A DNA stretch of 35,056 nucleotides, taken from Oscillospiraceae bacterium. Lineage in GTDB: Bacteria > Bacillota > Clostridia > Oscillospirales > Oscillospiraceae. The notes under the pieces are model-generated. The model saw only the letters and a program-made list of their open reading frames with translations, did not search any database and was not told the origin of the DNA. The stretch lies in assembly GCA_902795345.1 (NCBI GenBank), contig CADBKO010000037.1:1-35056 (forward strand), written 5' to 3'. Shown here piece after piece: positions 15,265 through 21,828 of the stretch (position 1 is its first letter; each line of letters starts with the position of its first letter). The translations under genes were made by a program, and so were the position numbers.

Positions 15265-15915
15265 ATGCGGGTGTTCATCACCGGCGCCGCCGGGGGCATC
15301 GGCAGGGCCATCGCGGAGAAATTCCTGGGGGAGGGGCACCGGGTATTCGGCTTCGACCTTCGGGACAGCTGCTTGGAAAACCCGGCATACCGCCATTTTT
15401 GCCGTGATATATGCGCGGAGGAAGGGCCTTCGCCGGAGGAGACGCCGGAGATCCTCATCAGCTGCGCCGGGACCATAGAGGAGGAGAAGGCCATTGACGT
15501 GAACCTGCGGGGCACAATCCGCTTTGCGCAGCGTTATGCGGAGTCGCCGGGGCTCCGGTCCATCCTCTTCATCGCCTCCGCCTCCGCCCGCAACGGGGCG
15601 GAATTCCCCCAGTATGTGGCCAGCAAGGCGGGCCTGGTGGGGTATATGAAGAATCTGGCCCTGTCGGTCTCCAAGCGGGGGATCACCTGCAACAGCATTT
15701 CCCCCGGCGGCGTGATCACGGACATGAACCGGCACATCCTGGAGGATGAAAAGCTCTATGCCGCCGTGCTGGCGGAGACGCTGCTGGGAAAGTGGGCCCG
15801 GCCGGAGGAGATCGCGGATCTGGCCTACTATCTCACCGTGGTCAACCGCTCCATCACCGGCGAAGATATCCTCATCGACAACGGGGAAATGCTGAAATCC
15901 AACTTCATCTGGTAA
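15265..15915 (+). CDS. Short-chain dehydrogenase/reductase
   Basis: This 216-residue NAD(P)-dependent oxidoreductase has a Rossmann fold with nucleotide loop TGAAGGIG (6-13), the structural motif SCAGT, catalytic Ser at 105-107, and YVASK (Tyr117, Lys121). The SPGGVITDM loop after strand six is present. It is shorter than usual (about 250). The start is one base after the stop of the transporter gene, with GGAGGGGG just upstream, so the two are translationally linked. The substrate is unknown. Confidence 0.92.
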   Translation: MRVFITGAAGGIGRAIAEKFLGEGHRVFGFDLRDSCLENPAYRHFCRDICAEEGPSPEETPEILISCAGTIEEEKAIDVNLRGTIRFAQRYAESPGLRSILFIASASARNGAEFPQYVASKAGLVGYMKNLALSVSKRGITCNSISPGGVITDMNRHILEDEKLYAAVLAETLLGKWARPEEIADLAYYLTVVNRSITGEDILIDNGEMLKSNFIW

Positions 15916-15920
15916 TCACA

Positions 15921-15955
15921 GCCGCCGCGGGCATTCCCGCGGCGGCATGCTTTTC
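15921..15955 (+). terminator. Intrinsic terminator after the dehydrogenase
   Basis: A perfect 11-bp GC stem (15921-15931 with 15936-15946) has a CATT loop and is followed by ATGCTTTTC. Confidence 0.7.
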
Positions 15956-15970
15956 TCCTGCCGATCATGC

Positions 15971-15999
15971 TTGCGGCCTTTGCCCTTTTCTGCTACACT
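15971..15999 (+). promoter_or_regulatory. Candidate promoter for the serine hydrolase
   Basis: TTGCGG (15971-15976), a 17-bp spacer and TACACT (15994-15999), with TGC before the -10. It is a weak match but well placed, 38 bp before the start codon. Confidence 0.35.
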
Positions 16000-16037
16000 G
16001 AAAGCAATGAATAAATAACCAGGAAAGGAAGAACGAC

Positions 16038-17180
16038 ATGGGAAGCCTGAAAAACTTGGATAATCTTCTGGAGGACGTGCTGAAGCTGGGGCCCGGCGGC
16101 GCGGGCCTGCGGGTCTATCAGGGAGAAGAGCTCCGCTATGAAAAGTGGGTGGGCTATGCCAACGAGGAGAAAAAGATACCCTTCACGGCCCAGACCATCT
16201 GCCAGCTGGCCTCCATGACGAAGCCCATCGCCAGCGCCGCCTGCCTGCAGCTGCTGGAAAAGGGCCTCTATCTGCTGACCGACCCGGTGGAGGACTATAT
16301 CCCGGAATTCAAAAACCATAAGGTCTATTCCTATTCCCCCAGGGGCGACCTCTCCGTGGTCCCGGCGAAAAAGACCGTCACCGTGGGCCATCTGTTCGAC
16401 ATGACCAGCGGCGTCACCGTGGACTGGGGCTGGCCGAATCCCAACAGCCAGGAGCTGGCAAAACGGATGGAGGAATGTAAGAAGCAGGGCACCTACAACC
16501 TGCGGGAATTTGCCAGGGCGGCGGGGGAGGTCCCCGGCGCTTTCGAGGCCGGGGAGCACTATTACTACGGCCAGAGCCTGGATGTGGCGGCGGCTCTGCT
16601 GGAGATCCTGACGGGACAGACCTTCGGGGAGTATCTGAAGGAGAATATCTTTGATCCCCTGGGCATGGGGGACACCTGCTTCCGCGTCCCGGCGGAGAAG
16701 AAGGAGCGCATCTCCGTCATGTATCAGCTGACGCCCGAGGGCCGGAAGCAGGGCGACTTCCCGCCGCTTTTCTATTCTCCCACCTATGAATCCGCCTGCG
16801 GCGGACTTTTCGGCACCATGGAGGATTATTCCCGCTTCGCCCTGGCCATGACCCTGGGGGAATACAAGGGCGTGCGGCTCCTCAGCGACAGCACCATCCG
16901 CCTCATGGCCATGAACCGCCTCAGCGACCAGGCCATCCGGGATTTCGAGAATCCCTACCTCAGCGGCTATGGCTACGGCCTGGCGGTGCGCACCAGGATG
17001 CGTCCCGAGGCGGGCAGCAATTCCAGCATCGGGGAATTCGGCTGGACCGGCGGCTGGGGCACCTGGGTGCTCATGGACCCGGCGAAGAAGATCACCATCG
17101 TCTATGCCCATCAGTGCGTGCCCAACAAGGAAGAATACGTCCATCCCCGCATCCGCAACATCGTCTACGGCGCTCTGTAA
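16038..17180 (+). CDS. Serine hydrolase of the beta-lactamase/EstB class C-like family
   Basis: This 380-residue hydrolase has the nucleophile motif SMTK (Ser59, Lys62). A tyrosine motif lies in EHYYYGQSLDVAAALLE (175-180), and GEFGWTGGWGT stands near the C-terminus in place of KTG or HxG. Members are esterases or peptidases more often than true beta-lactamases. No signal peptide is present, so it is predicted to be cytoplasmic, which argues against a penicillin-binding role. AGGAAAGGAAG lies before the ATG. It stands alone, with a terminator before it and a separate promoter after it. Confidence 0.9.
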   Translation: MGSLKNLDNLLEDVLKLGPGGAGLRVYQGEELRYEKWVGYANEEKKIPFTAQTICQLASMTKPIASAACLQLLEKGLYLLTDPVEDYIPEFKNHKVYSYSPRGDLSVVPAKKTVTVGHLFDMTSGVTVDWGWPNPNSQELAKRMEECKKQGTYNLREFARAAGEVPGAFEAGEHYYYGQSLDVAAALLEILTGQTFGEYLKENIFDPLGMGDTCFRVPAEKKERISVMYQLTPEGRKQGDFPPLFYSPTYESACGGLFGTMEDYSRFALAMTLGEYKGVRLLSDSTIRLMAMNRLSDQAIRDFENPYLSGYGYGLAVRTRMRPEAGSNSSIGEFGWTGGWGTWVLMDPAKKITIVYAHQCVPNKEEYVHPRIRNIVYGAL

Positions 17181-17240
17181 AACAAAGAGAAGGGCGCAGA
17201 AGCGCCGGCGCCGGGGGAAAGGCGGGAGAGGCCGGCACTC

Positions 17241-17269
17241 TTGCAAAGCCTGTATCGGAATGGTAAAAT
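17241..17269 (+). promoter_or_regulatory. Promoter for the HD-GYP gene
   Basis: TTGCAA (17241-17246), a 17-bp spacer and TAAAAT (17264-17269), with TGG extending the -10. It lies about 60 bp before the start codon. Confidence 0.5.
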
Positions 17270-17330
17270 AACCGACAAATCATATCTCATCCGTTTCCGG
17301 AGTCCGGACAGCGGGAAAAGGGGAGGCATT

Positions 17331-18692
17331 ATGCGAGAGATTATGGAGGATTCTTCCGTCAATGAAGAGATCTATCGCAATGCGGAGGAAAAGGCCAACC
17401 GCTTCAATCTGGTCTGCCTCGGCTTACTGAGCGTTCTGGTGCTGCTGTCGGAAGTCCTCAATGAATTGGGGATCTTCACCGCGCCGATCCCCGTGATGCG
17501 GGGCAGCACGGTGCTGGGCATCCTTTTCTTCAATCTGGCGGCATTGGCCGTTTTGGCCTGCCGTCTGACGAAAAAGAACGAGGATCTGCTGCGCCGCCCG
17601 AGCTTCAAATATCTCATCATCCTCTCCGGTTATCTGGGCATCGGGGTGTTCAGCGTCGCCATCACCTTGCATACCGTTCTCCTGGCGGCGATCCCCGCCC
17701 TGCTGGTGGCCCAGTACCGCTATCAGAAAAAGCTGCTGATCCTGTCCCTGGCGGGCTCCGTGCTGCTGATCCTGGCCGGCGTCTACGGCGGCTTCTTCCT
17801 GGGGATGCCGGACCGGAACTTCCTCAAGGGTATGCTCACGGACGAGGAAGCGATGGACCTTGCGAACCGCGTTCCCCTGGCGACGCCCCGGCGCATGGCG
17901 GAGCTGTTCGCCCACTATGCCGCGCCCCGGCTCCTGGGAGTGTTTGCCGTGAGCGTGCTGGCCTCCGGCATCGCCCGCCGCAACGACGAGATGCTTCATC
18001 AGCAGTCTGCGCTGACCGAAAGGGTCCATGAGGAGATGAAGCGGCGCAGCGGCATGCAGAATCATGTGATCGAGGACCTGGCGGCCCTGATCGAGACCCG
18101 GGACCAGAGCACCGGCGAGCATGTGATCCGCACCAAGAAATATGTGGCTATGATCGCGGAAGCCATGCGCAAGCAGGGCATGTACCCGGAAGAGCTCACG
18201 GCGGAAAACATCGCGGAGATGCGGGATGCCGCGCCGCTCCATGACGTGGGCAAGATCTCCGTTTCCGACACGATCCTGCTGAAGCCCGGCAAGCTGACGC
18301 GGGAAGAATTTGAAGAGATGAAGAGCCATGCACGTAAGGGCGGCAAGGTGATCCGCGATATTTTCCGGAACATGGACGACCCTGTTTTCCTGAAAACGGC
18401 GGAGGAGATCGCCACCTCGCACCACGAGAAGTGGGACGGGAAGGGCTATCCCGACGGGCTGAAGGGCGAGGATATCCCCCTTTCCGCCCGGATCATGGCG
18501 GCGGCGGACGTTTATGACGCCCTGGTATCCCCCCGGATATACAAGGAACCCGTGACCCCGGAGGAGGCGTTGGCCATCCTGGAAGGGGGCAGCGGCGCTC
18601 ATTTCGACCCGAAGGTGATCAAGGCCATCGGCAAGATACGGGAACAGCTGATCGCCGAGGCCCGAAAGCCCATCGTGCGGGAGAAGTTTTGA
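17331..18692 (+). CDS. Membrane-anchored HD-GYP domain phosphodiesterase
   Basis: This 453-residue protein has five or six membrane helices in its first 225 residues. A short coiled segment (MLHQQSALTERVHEEMKRR) leads to an HD-GYP domain. Metal and catalytic motifs are intact: GEHVIRTKKY, HDVGK (His304, Asp305), HHEKWDGKGYP (GYP at 372-374) and AADVYDAL. HD-GYP proteins hydrolyse cyclic di-GMP or related dinucleotides. There is no recognised sensor domain; the membrane part may sense directly. I chose the ATG at 17331 because GGGGAGG lies just before it; an upstream TTG coincides with the promoter. Confidence 0.92.
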   Translation: MREIMEDSSVNEEIYRNAEEKANRFNLVCLGLLSVLVLLSEVLNELGIFTAPIPVMRGSTVLGILFFNLAALAVLACRLTKKNEDLLRRPSFKYLIILSGYLGIGVFSVAITLHTVLLAAIPALLVAQYRYQKKLLILSLAGSVLLILAGVYGGFFLGMPDRNFLKGMLTDEEAMDLANRVPLATPRRMAELFAHYAAPRLLGVFAVSVLASGIARRNDEMLHQQSALTERVHEEMKRRSGMQNHVIEDLAALIETRDQSTGEHVIRTKKYVAMIAEAMRKQGMYPEELTAENIAEMRDAAPLHDVGKISVSDTILLKPGKLTREEFEEMKSHARKGGKVIRDIFRNMDDPVFLKTAEEIATSHHEKWDGKGYPDGLKGEDIPLSARIMAAADVYDALVSPRIYKEPVTPEEALAILEGGSGAHFDPKVIKAIGKIREQLIAEARKPIVREKF

Positions 18693-18701
18693 TCCGGACT
18701 C

Positions 18702-18729
18702 TTGACATCAAAGTGGAATATGGTATCAT
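18702..18729 (+). promoter_or_regulatory. Promoter for the protein upstream of the RT
   Basis: TTGACA (18702-18707), a 16-bp spacer and TATCAT (18724-18729). It is a strong match 33 bp before the gene and may drive the whole unit through the reverse transcriptase. Confidence 0.6.
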
Positions 18730-18761
18730 CATAGTAAAATAATCATGAAGGAGGAAGCGCC

Positions 18762-19307
18762 ATGAGCCTGCTGTCCAAGCTCCTCGGTGACAGCAAGAAG
18801 GAGTTGGCCCCTGTTCTGGATGCCTTGAAGGAGGCAGCCCAGAAAGCCGGCGTCGATTCCCTCTTGAACGATGTCCAGGCATCCCACAATGCCCAGAATC
18901 CCCAGCCCGCCCCGCAGCAGAACGCTTATCGGCCTCAGCGTCAGGAGAGCGGATCCGCCGCCTCCGGCTTCTCCTGGGGGGACGATATGCCCGCTGAGGA
19001 GAACCAGTATTCCTTCCAGGGCAATTACCTGGCCTATTTCGACATGGTATTCAGCCAGGAATTCCCCCAGTACCGCATCACCCGGGAGCCCCTGCCCAAG
19101 AGCCGTTCCACGGTTTACAGTTTCTGGCAGGGAGACCGGAAGGCCCTGGTGGCCGAACTGATGAGCGAGAACAGCGAAGCCAACAAGCTGCGCGCCAGCT
19201 GCCGGGCCCAGGGCCTGCCCTATGTCCGCTTCTACTATGACCACGACGGCTGGTGGAATACCCGGTCCTATGTGGCCGGCCGCACCCGCGCCGCCCTGGG
19301 GCTGTAA
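18762..19307 (+). CDS. Uncharacterised protein preceding the reverse transcriptase
   Basis: I do not recognise a named family. The 181-residue product has an N-terminal amphipathic region (SLLSKLLGDSKKELAPVLDALKEA), a Pro/Gln-rich linker (about residues 45-65), and a compact C-terminal domain of about 100 residues. The domain contains FDMVFSQEFPQY, STVYSFWQGDRKALVAELMSE and a YVRFYYDHDGWWNT block. The alternation of hydrophobic strands with Glu, Lys and Asp recalls a restriction-endonuclease-like fold, but this is only an impression. No signal or membrane segment is present. AAGGAGG precedes the ATG. The stop lies six bases before the inverted repeat that precedes the RT. Confidence 0.8.
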   Translation: MSLLSKLLGDSKKELAPVLDALKEAAQKAGVDSLLNDVQASHNAQNPQPAPQQNAYRPQRQESGSAASGFSWGDDMPAEENQYSFQGNYLAYFDMVFSQEFPQYRITREPLPKSRSTVYSFWQGDRKALVAELMSENSEANKLRASCRAQGLPYVRFYYDHDGWWNTRSYVAGRTRAALGL

Positions 19308-19313
19308 AAACCG

Positions 19314-19466
19314 AATAAAAAGCAGAAAGAGAACGCTTTGCGCCTGCGGCGGACCCGGCACGGATCATGGGGGCATACCCAGGCTTCGCAGGCAGCCGAT
19401 CCCTGTACGGTCTGGTATAATTCCGGAATTTCCGGAATTTAAAATCTTCTCTTTCTGCTTTTTATT
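19314..19466 (+). ncRNA. Candidate structured RNA bounded by a perfect 20-bp inverted repeat
   Basis: AATAAAAAGCAGAAAGAGAA (19314-19333) is repeated exactly, inverted, at 19447-19466, enclosing 113 nt. Inside, GCCTGCG (19342-19348) pairs with CGCAGGC (19387-19393), with a small TGGG/CCCA hairpin within that stem. A 21-nt palindrome built on TTCCGGAA lies at 19419-19439. A further stem, AGCCGCG/CGCGGCT (19471-19477 with 19497-19503), sits between the repeat and the RT ribosome binding site. The layout resembles the a1/a2-flanked RNA of retrons or RNA-templated defence RTs. No known class was matched, and the repeat could instead be a transcriptional or mobile-element feature. Confidence 0.45.
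19413..19439 (+). promoter_or_regulatory. Extended -10 and palindrome inside the RT upstream region
   Basis: TGGTATAAT (19413-19421) is a perfect extended -10, although no good -35 lies upstream. It overlaps a 21-nt palindrome (19419-19439) of two TTCCGGAA blocks with a shared centre, which would fall at the start of transcription. If used, it would transcribe the RT without the left arm of the inverted repeat. This competes with the structured-RNA reading. Confidence 0.4.
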
Positions 19467-19534
19467 TTGGAGCCGCGGGACCACCTTTGTTTTCTGCGCG
19501 GCTGCGGCGGATGCCCGGTAAAGGAGGGGAGGAT

Positions 19535-20740
19535 TTGTCCCTGCTGGATCAGCTGTCCCGGCGGGAATGCTGGGAGAAGTTCTATGAATACAAGACCTCC
19601 CTGGCCTTCCCCAAGGCCTTTGCCGCCGAACTGCGGGATTTCATCGACGGGGAAGGCTATCTCCCCGTCTGCCGGAGCATCGCGGCGGGGGAGCCCTTCC
19701 CGCTGCCGAGAAAATCCGTCATCAGCAAGATGACCTCCGGGAAAAAGCGGGTGGTCTACACCTATCCGAAAGCGGAAAATACGGTGCTGAAGCTGCTGAC
19801 CTGGCTTTTGCTGCGGCGCTGCGACAGCCTTTTCGAGGATAATCTCTATTCCTTCCGCCCCGGACGCACCGCCAAGGACGCCGTCCGGGCCCTGCGAGCC
19901 GTCCCCGGCCTTGGGGATATGTGGGCCTACAAGGCGGACGTGAGCAACTATTTCAATTCCATTCCCGTGGAAAAGCTGCTGCCCATGTTGGCTGAAGCCC
20001 TGGGGGAGGATGGGCGGCTCTATGGCTTCCTCAGCGCCCTGCTGGGGGAGGAGCGGGCCCTTTCGGGGCGGGAGACCGTCCGGGAGCAGAAGGGCATCAT
20101 GGCGGGCACGCCCCTCTCCGCCTTTTATGCCAACCTCTATCTCCGGGAGCTGGACCGGCACTTTGCCCGCCGGGGCGTTCCCTATGCCCGATACAGCGAC
20201 GACATCATCCTCTTTGCCCCCGACCGGGCCGGTGCGGAGGCGCTGGCCGGGGAGGTGCGGACCATCCTGACGGAGCATGGGCTGGGCCTGAACCCCGCCA
20301 AGGAGGAGCTTTTCGACCCGGCGGAGGGCTGGACGTTCCTGGGCTTCCGCTGCCGGGGAGATACGGTGGACATCGCCCCCGCGTCCCTGGAGAAGATCAA
20401 GGGGAAGATGCGCCGGAAGAGCCGGGCCCTCATGCGCTGGCGGCAGCGCGGCGGATATGGCGGGGAGAAGGCCGCCGCCGCTTTTATCCGCGTTTTCAAC
20501 CGAAAGCTGCTGGAAAGCCCGCCGGATAACGACCTGAGCTGGAGCCGCTGGTTCTTCCCCTTGCTCACCACCGCCGACAGCCTCCGCGTCATCGACCGAT
20601 ACGCCCAGGATTGCCTCCGCTGGCTCGTCAGCGGCAAACGTACCAAGGGGCGGTACGACGTGCGCTATGAAGACCTGAAGCGCCTGGGCTACCGCAGCCT
20701 CGTCCACGAATACTACGCCTTCCAAAAGGAAGAAAACTAG
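19535..20740 (+). CDS. Stand-alone reverse transcriptase, unassigned class
   Basis: This RNA-directed DNA polymerase is 401 residues from the chosen start. RT motifs in order are KRVVYTYPKAENTVLKLLTW, FRPGRTAKDAVRAL, KADVSNYFNSIP (catalytic Asp135), KGIMAGTPLSAFYANLYLRE, YARYSDDIILFA (Tyr220, Asp222, Asp223), LGLNPAKEEL and WTFLGFRC. A helical thumb-like C-terminus ends LGYRSLVHEYYAF. The active site is YSDD rather than the commoner YADD. It lacks the NAXXH and VTG motifs of retron RTs and any maturase or endonuclease domain. I chose the TTG at 19535 because AAAGGAGG lies seven bases before it. ATG 19511 and TTG 19487 have no such site. Confidence 0.88.
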   Translation: MSLLDQLSRRECWEKFYEYKTSLAFPKAFAAELRDFIDGEGYLPVCRSIAAGEPFPLPRKSVISKMTSGKKRVVYTYPKAENTVLKLLTWLLLRRCDSLFEDNLYSFRPGRTAKDAVRALRAVPGLGDMWAYKADVSNYFNSIPVEKLLPMLAEALGEDGRLYGFLSALLGEERALSGRETVREQKGIMAGTPLSAFYANLYLRELDRHFARRGVPYARYSDDIILFAPDRAGAEALAGEVRTILTEHGLGLNPAKEELFDPAEGWTFLGFRCRGDTVDIAPASLEKIKGKMRRKSRALMRWRQRGGYGGEKAAAAFIRVFNRKLLESPPDNDLSWSRWFFPLLTTADSLRVIDRYAQDCLRWLVSGKRTKGRYDVRYEDLKRLGYRSLVHEYYAFQKEEN

Positions 20741-20741
20741 C

Positions 20742-20769
20742 GCGCGGGGAAAAATTCCCCGCGCTTTTT
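20742..20769 (+). terminator. Intrinsic terminator of the RT gene
   Basis: GCGCGGGGAA and TTCCCCGCGC form a perfect 10-bp stem with an AAA loop, followed directly by TTTTT. It separates the RT unit from the ECF sigma operon. Confidence 0.85.
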
Positions 20770-20840
20770 GTTGCAAAACGCCGCATGGCGGGTCTATAGA
20801 AGTGAAAGCGCCTCAGACCCGGGGTAAAGGAGCGAAGGAC

Positions 20841-21293
20841 ATGAACGATCTGAACGCCAGAAAAAAGGAATTCTACCGCGCCTATGACGATGCGGCGTTG
20901 CGTATCCTGCTGGACCGCTATGCGGACCGGGAGGGAGAGGCGCTGCGCTTGGAACTGCGCGCCCTTCCGCCGGAGGAAAACGCCGCCCCCGCGGGGGAGG
21001 AAGAAGCCGTGATGCGGATCCTGAGCCGCTGCGCCGGGAAAAAGCGCGCCGCCCTCCGATGCAGCGCCGCTCTGCACACCTTCGGCAAGGTGGCGGTGGT
21101 GCTGCTGGTGCTGGGGTCCCTGTCGGGCTATGCCGCCTTCACCGCCTCCGCCAACCAGGAGCGGCAGGAGAAAACGGCGGAGAGCGTCTATGCTGCGCAG
21201 GAGGACCGGGCCGGGGAGAAAGCCGGGGAAGAGGCCGTGAGCGCAGAGATGGAAGAGGAACGGATCGATGAGGAAATGGAAACGGCGGATTGA
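20841..21293 (+). CDS. Single-pass membrane protein, possible anti-sigma partner
   Basis: This 150-residue protein has a charged cytoplasmic N-terminal region of about 80 residues and one membrane helix (FGKVAVVLLVLGSLSGYAAFTA, about 81-102). A short acidic tail outside ends MEEERIDEEMETAD. No zinc-binding anti-sigma motif is present. Its gene overlaps the ECF sigma gene by 26 bp, and the topology is that of an anti-sigma factor, so that role is suggested by context only. AAAGGAG lies eight bases before the ATG. Confidence 0.7.
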   Translation: MNDLNARKKEFYRAYDDAALRILLDRYADREGEALRLELRALPPEENAAPAGEEEAVMRILSRCAGKKRAALRCSAALHTFGKVAVVLLVLGSLSGYAAFTASANQERQEKTAESVYAAQEDRAGEKAGEEAVSAEMEEERIDEEMETAD

Positions 21294-21828
21294 CCCCGTC
21301 GCGGAGGAGCAGGCGTTCCTCGAAGGGGTCTACGGCCGCACGAAGCCTCTGCTGCATAAGCTGATCCTTTCCCAGGGCGCTTCGGAGCACGAAGCGGAGG
21401 ATATTTTGCAGGAGGCCTTCCTGCGGCTCTGGCAGAAGGTGGAGACCCTACGGGAGCTGCCGGAAAGAAAATGCCTGAGCTACGTCTATACCACCGTGCG
21501 CAACACCGCCATGACGTATCTTGGCCGGAAAACCCGGCAGGGAACCCAGCCCCTGGATGAAAACGTCCCGGCCCCGGCGGGGAAGGGCCCCGAGGAATAC
21601 TATCTCTCCCTGGAGAAGGAGGAGACCTTCCGGCGGGCCATGGAACGGCTGGATGAATCCAGCCGCCAGCTCCTTCTGCTGCGCTATGTGCTGGAGGAGG
21701 ACGACAAGGAGATCGCGCTCCGCTTCGGCGTGAAGCCCGACAGCCTGCGGATGATGGTGTCCCGGGCCAGGGCGAAGCTGAAGGCGGAAATGCAGCGGCT
21801 GGAGGAAGGAAAGGGGGAATCCTCGTGA
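21268..21828 (+). CDS. ECF-type RNA polymerase sigma factor
   Basis: This 186-residue sigma-70-family protein has region 2 at about residues 20-85 (SEHEAEDILQEAFLRLWQK, then YVYTTVRNTAMTYL) and region 4 at about 120-180 (LDESSRQLLLLRYVLEEDD, then FGVKPDSLRMMVSRARAKLK). A Pro-rich linker joins them. It starts inside the upstream membrane protein gene and ends overlapping the next one (GTGA), so all three products are probably made together. Target promoters are not evident in the window. Confidence 0.9.
   Translation: MRKWKRRIDPVAEEQAFLEGVYGRTKPLLHKLILSQGASEHEAEDILQEAFLRLWQKVETLRELPERKCLSYVYTTVRNTAMTYLGRKTRQGTQPLDENVPAPAGKGPEEYYLSLEKEETFRRAMERLDESSRQLLLLRYVLEEDDKEIALRFGVKPDSLRMMVSRARAKLKAEMQRLEEGKGESS

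Noticed and set aside
16038..17180. Antibiotic-resistance beta-lactamase
   Set aside because: There is no signal peptide and the C-terminal motif is GWTGG rather than KTG, so an esterase or peptidase-like serine hydrolase is more likely.
19308..20769. Group II intron or diversity-generating retroelement
   Set aside because: The RT has no maturase or endonuclease domain and no domain V-like RNA follows it. No template/variable repeat pair or Avd-like gene was seen, and a terminator ends the gene immediately.
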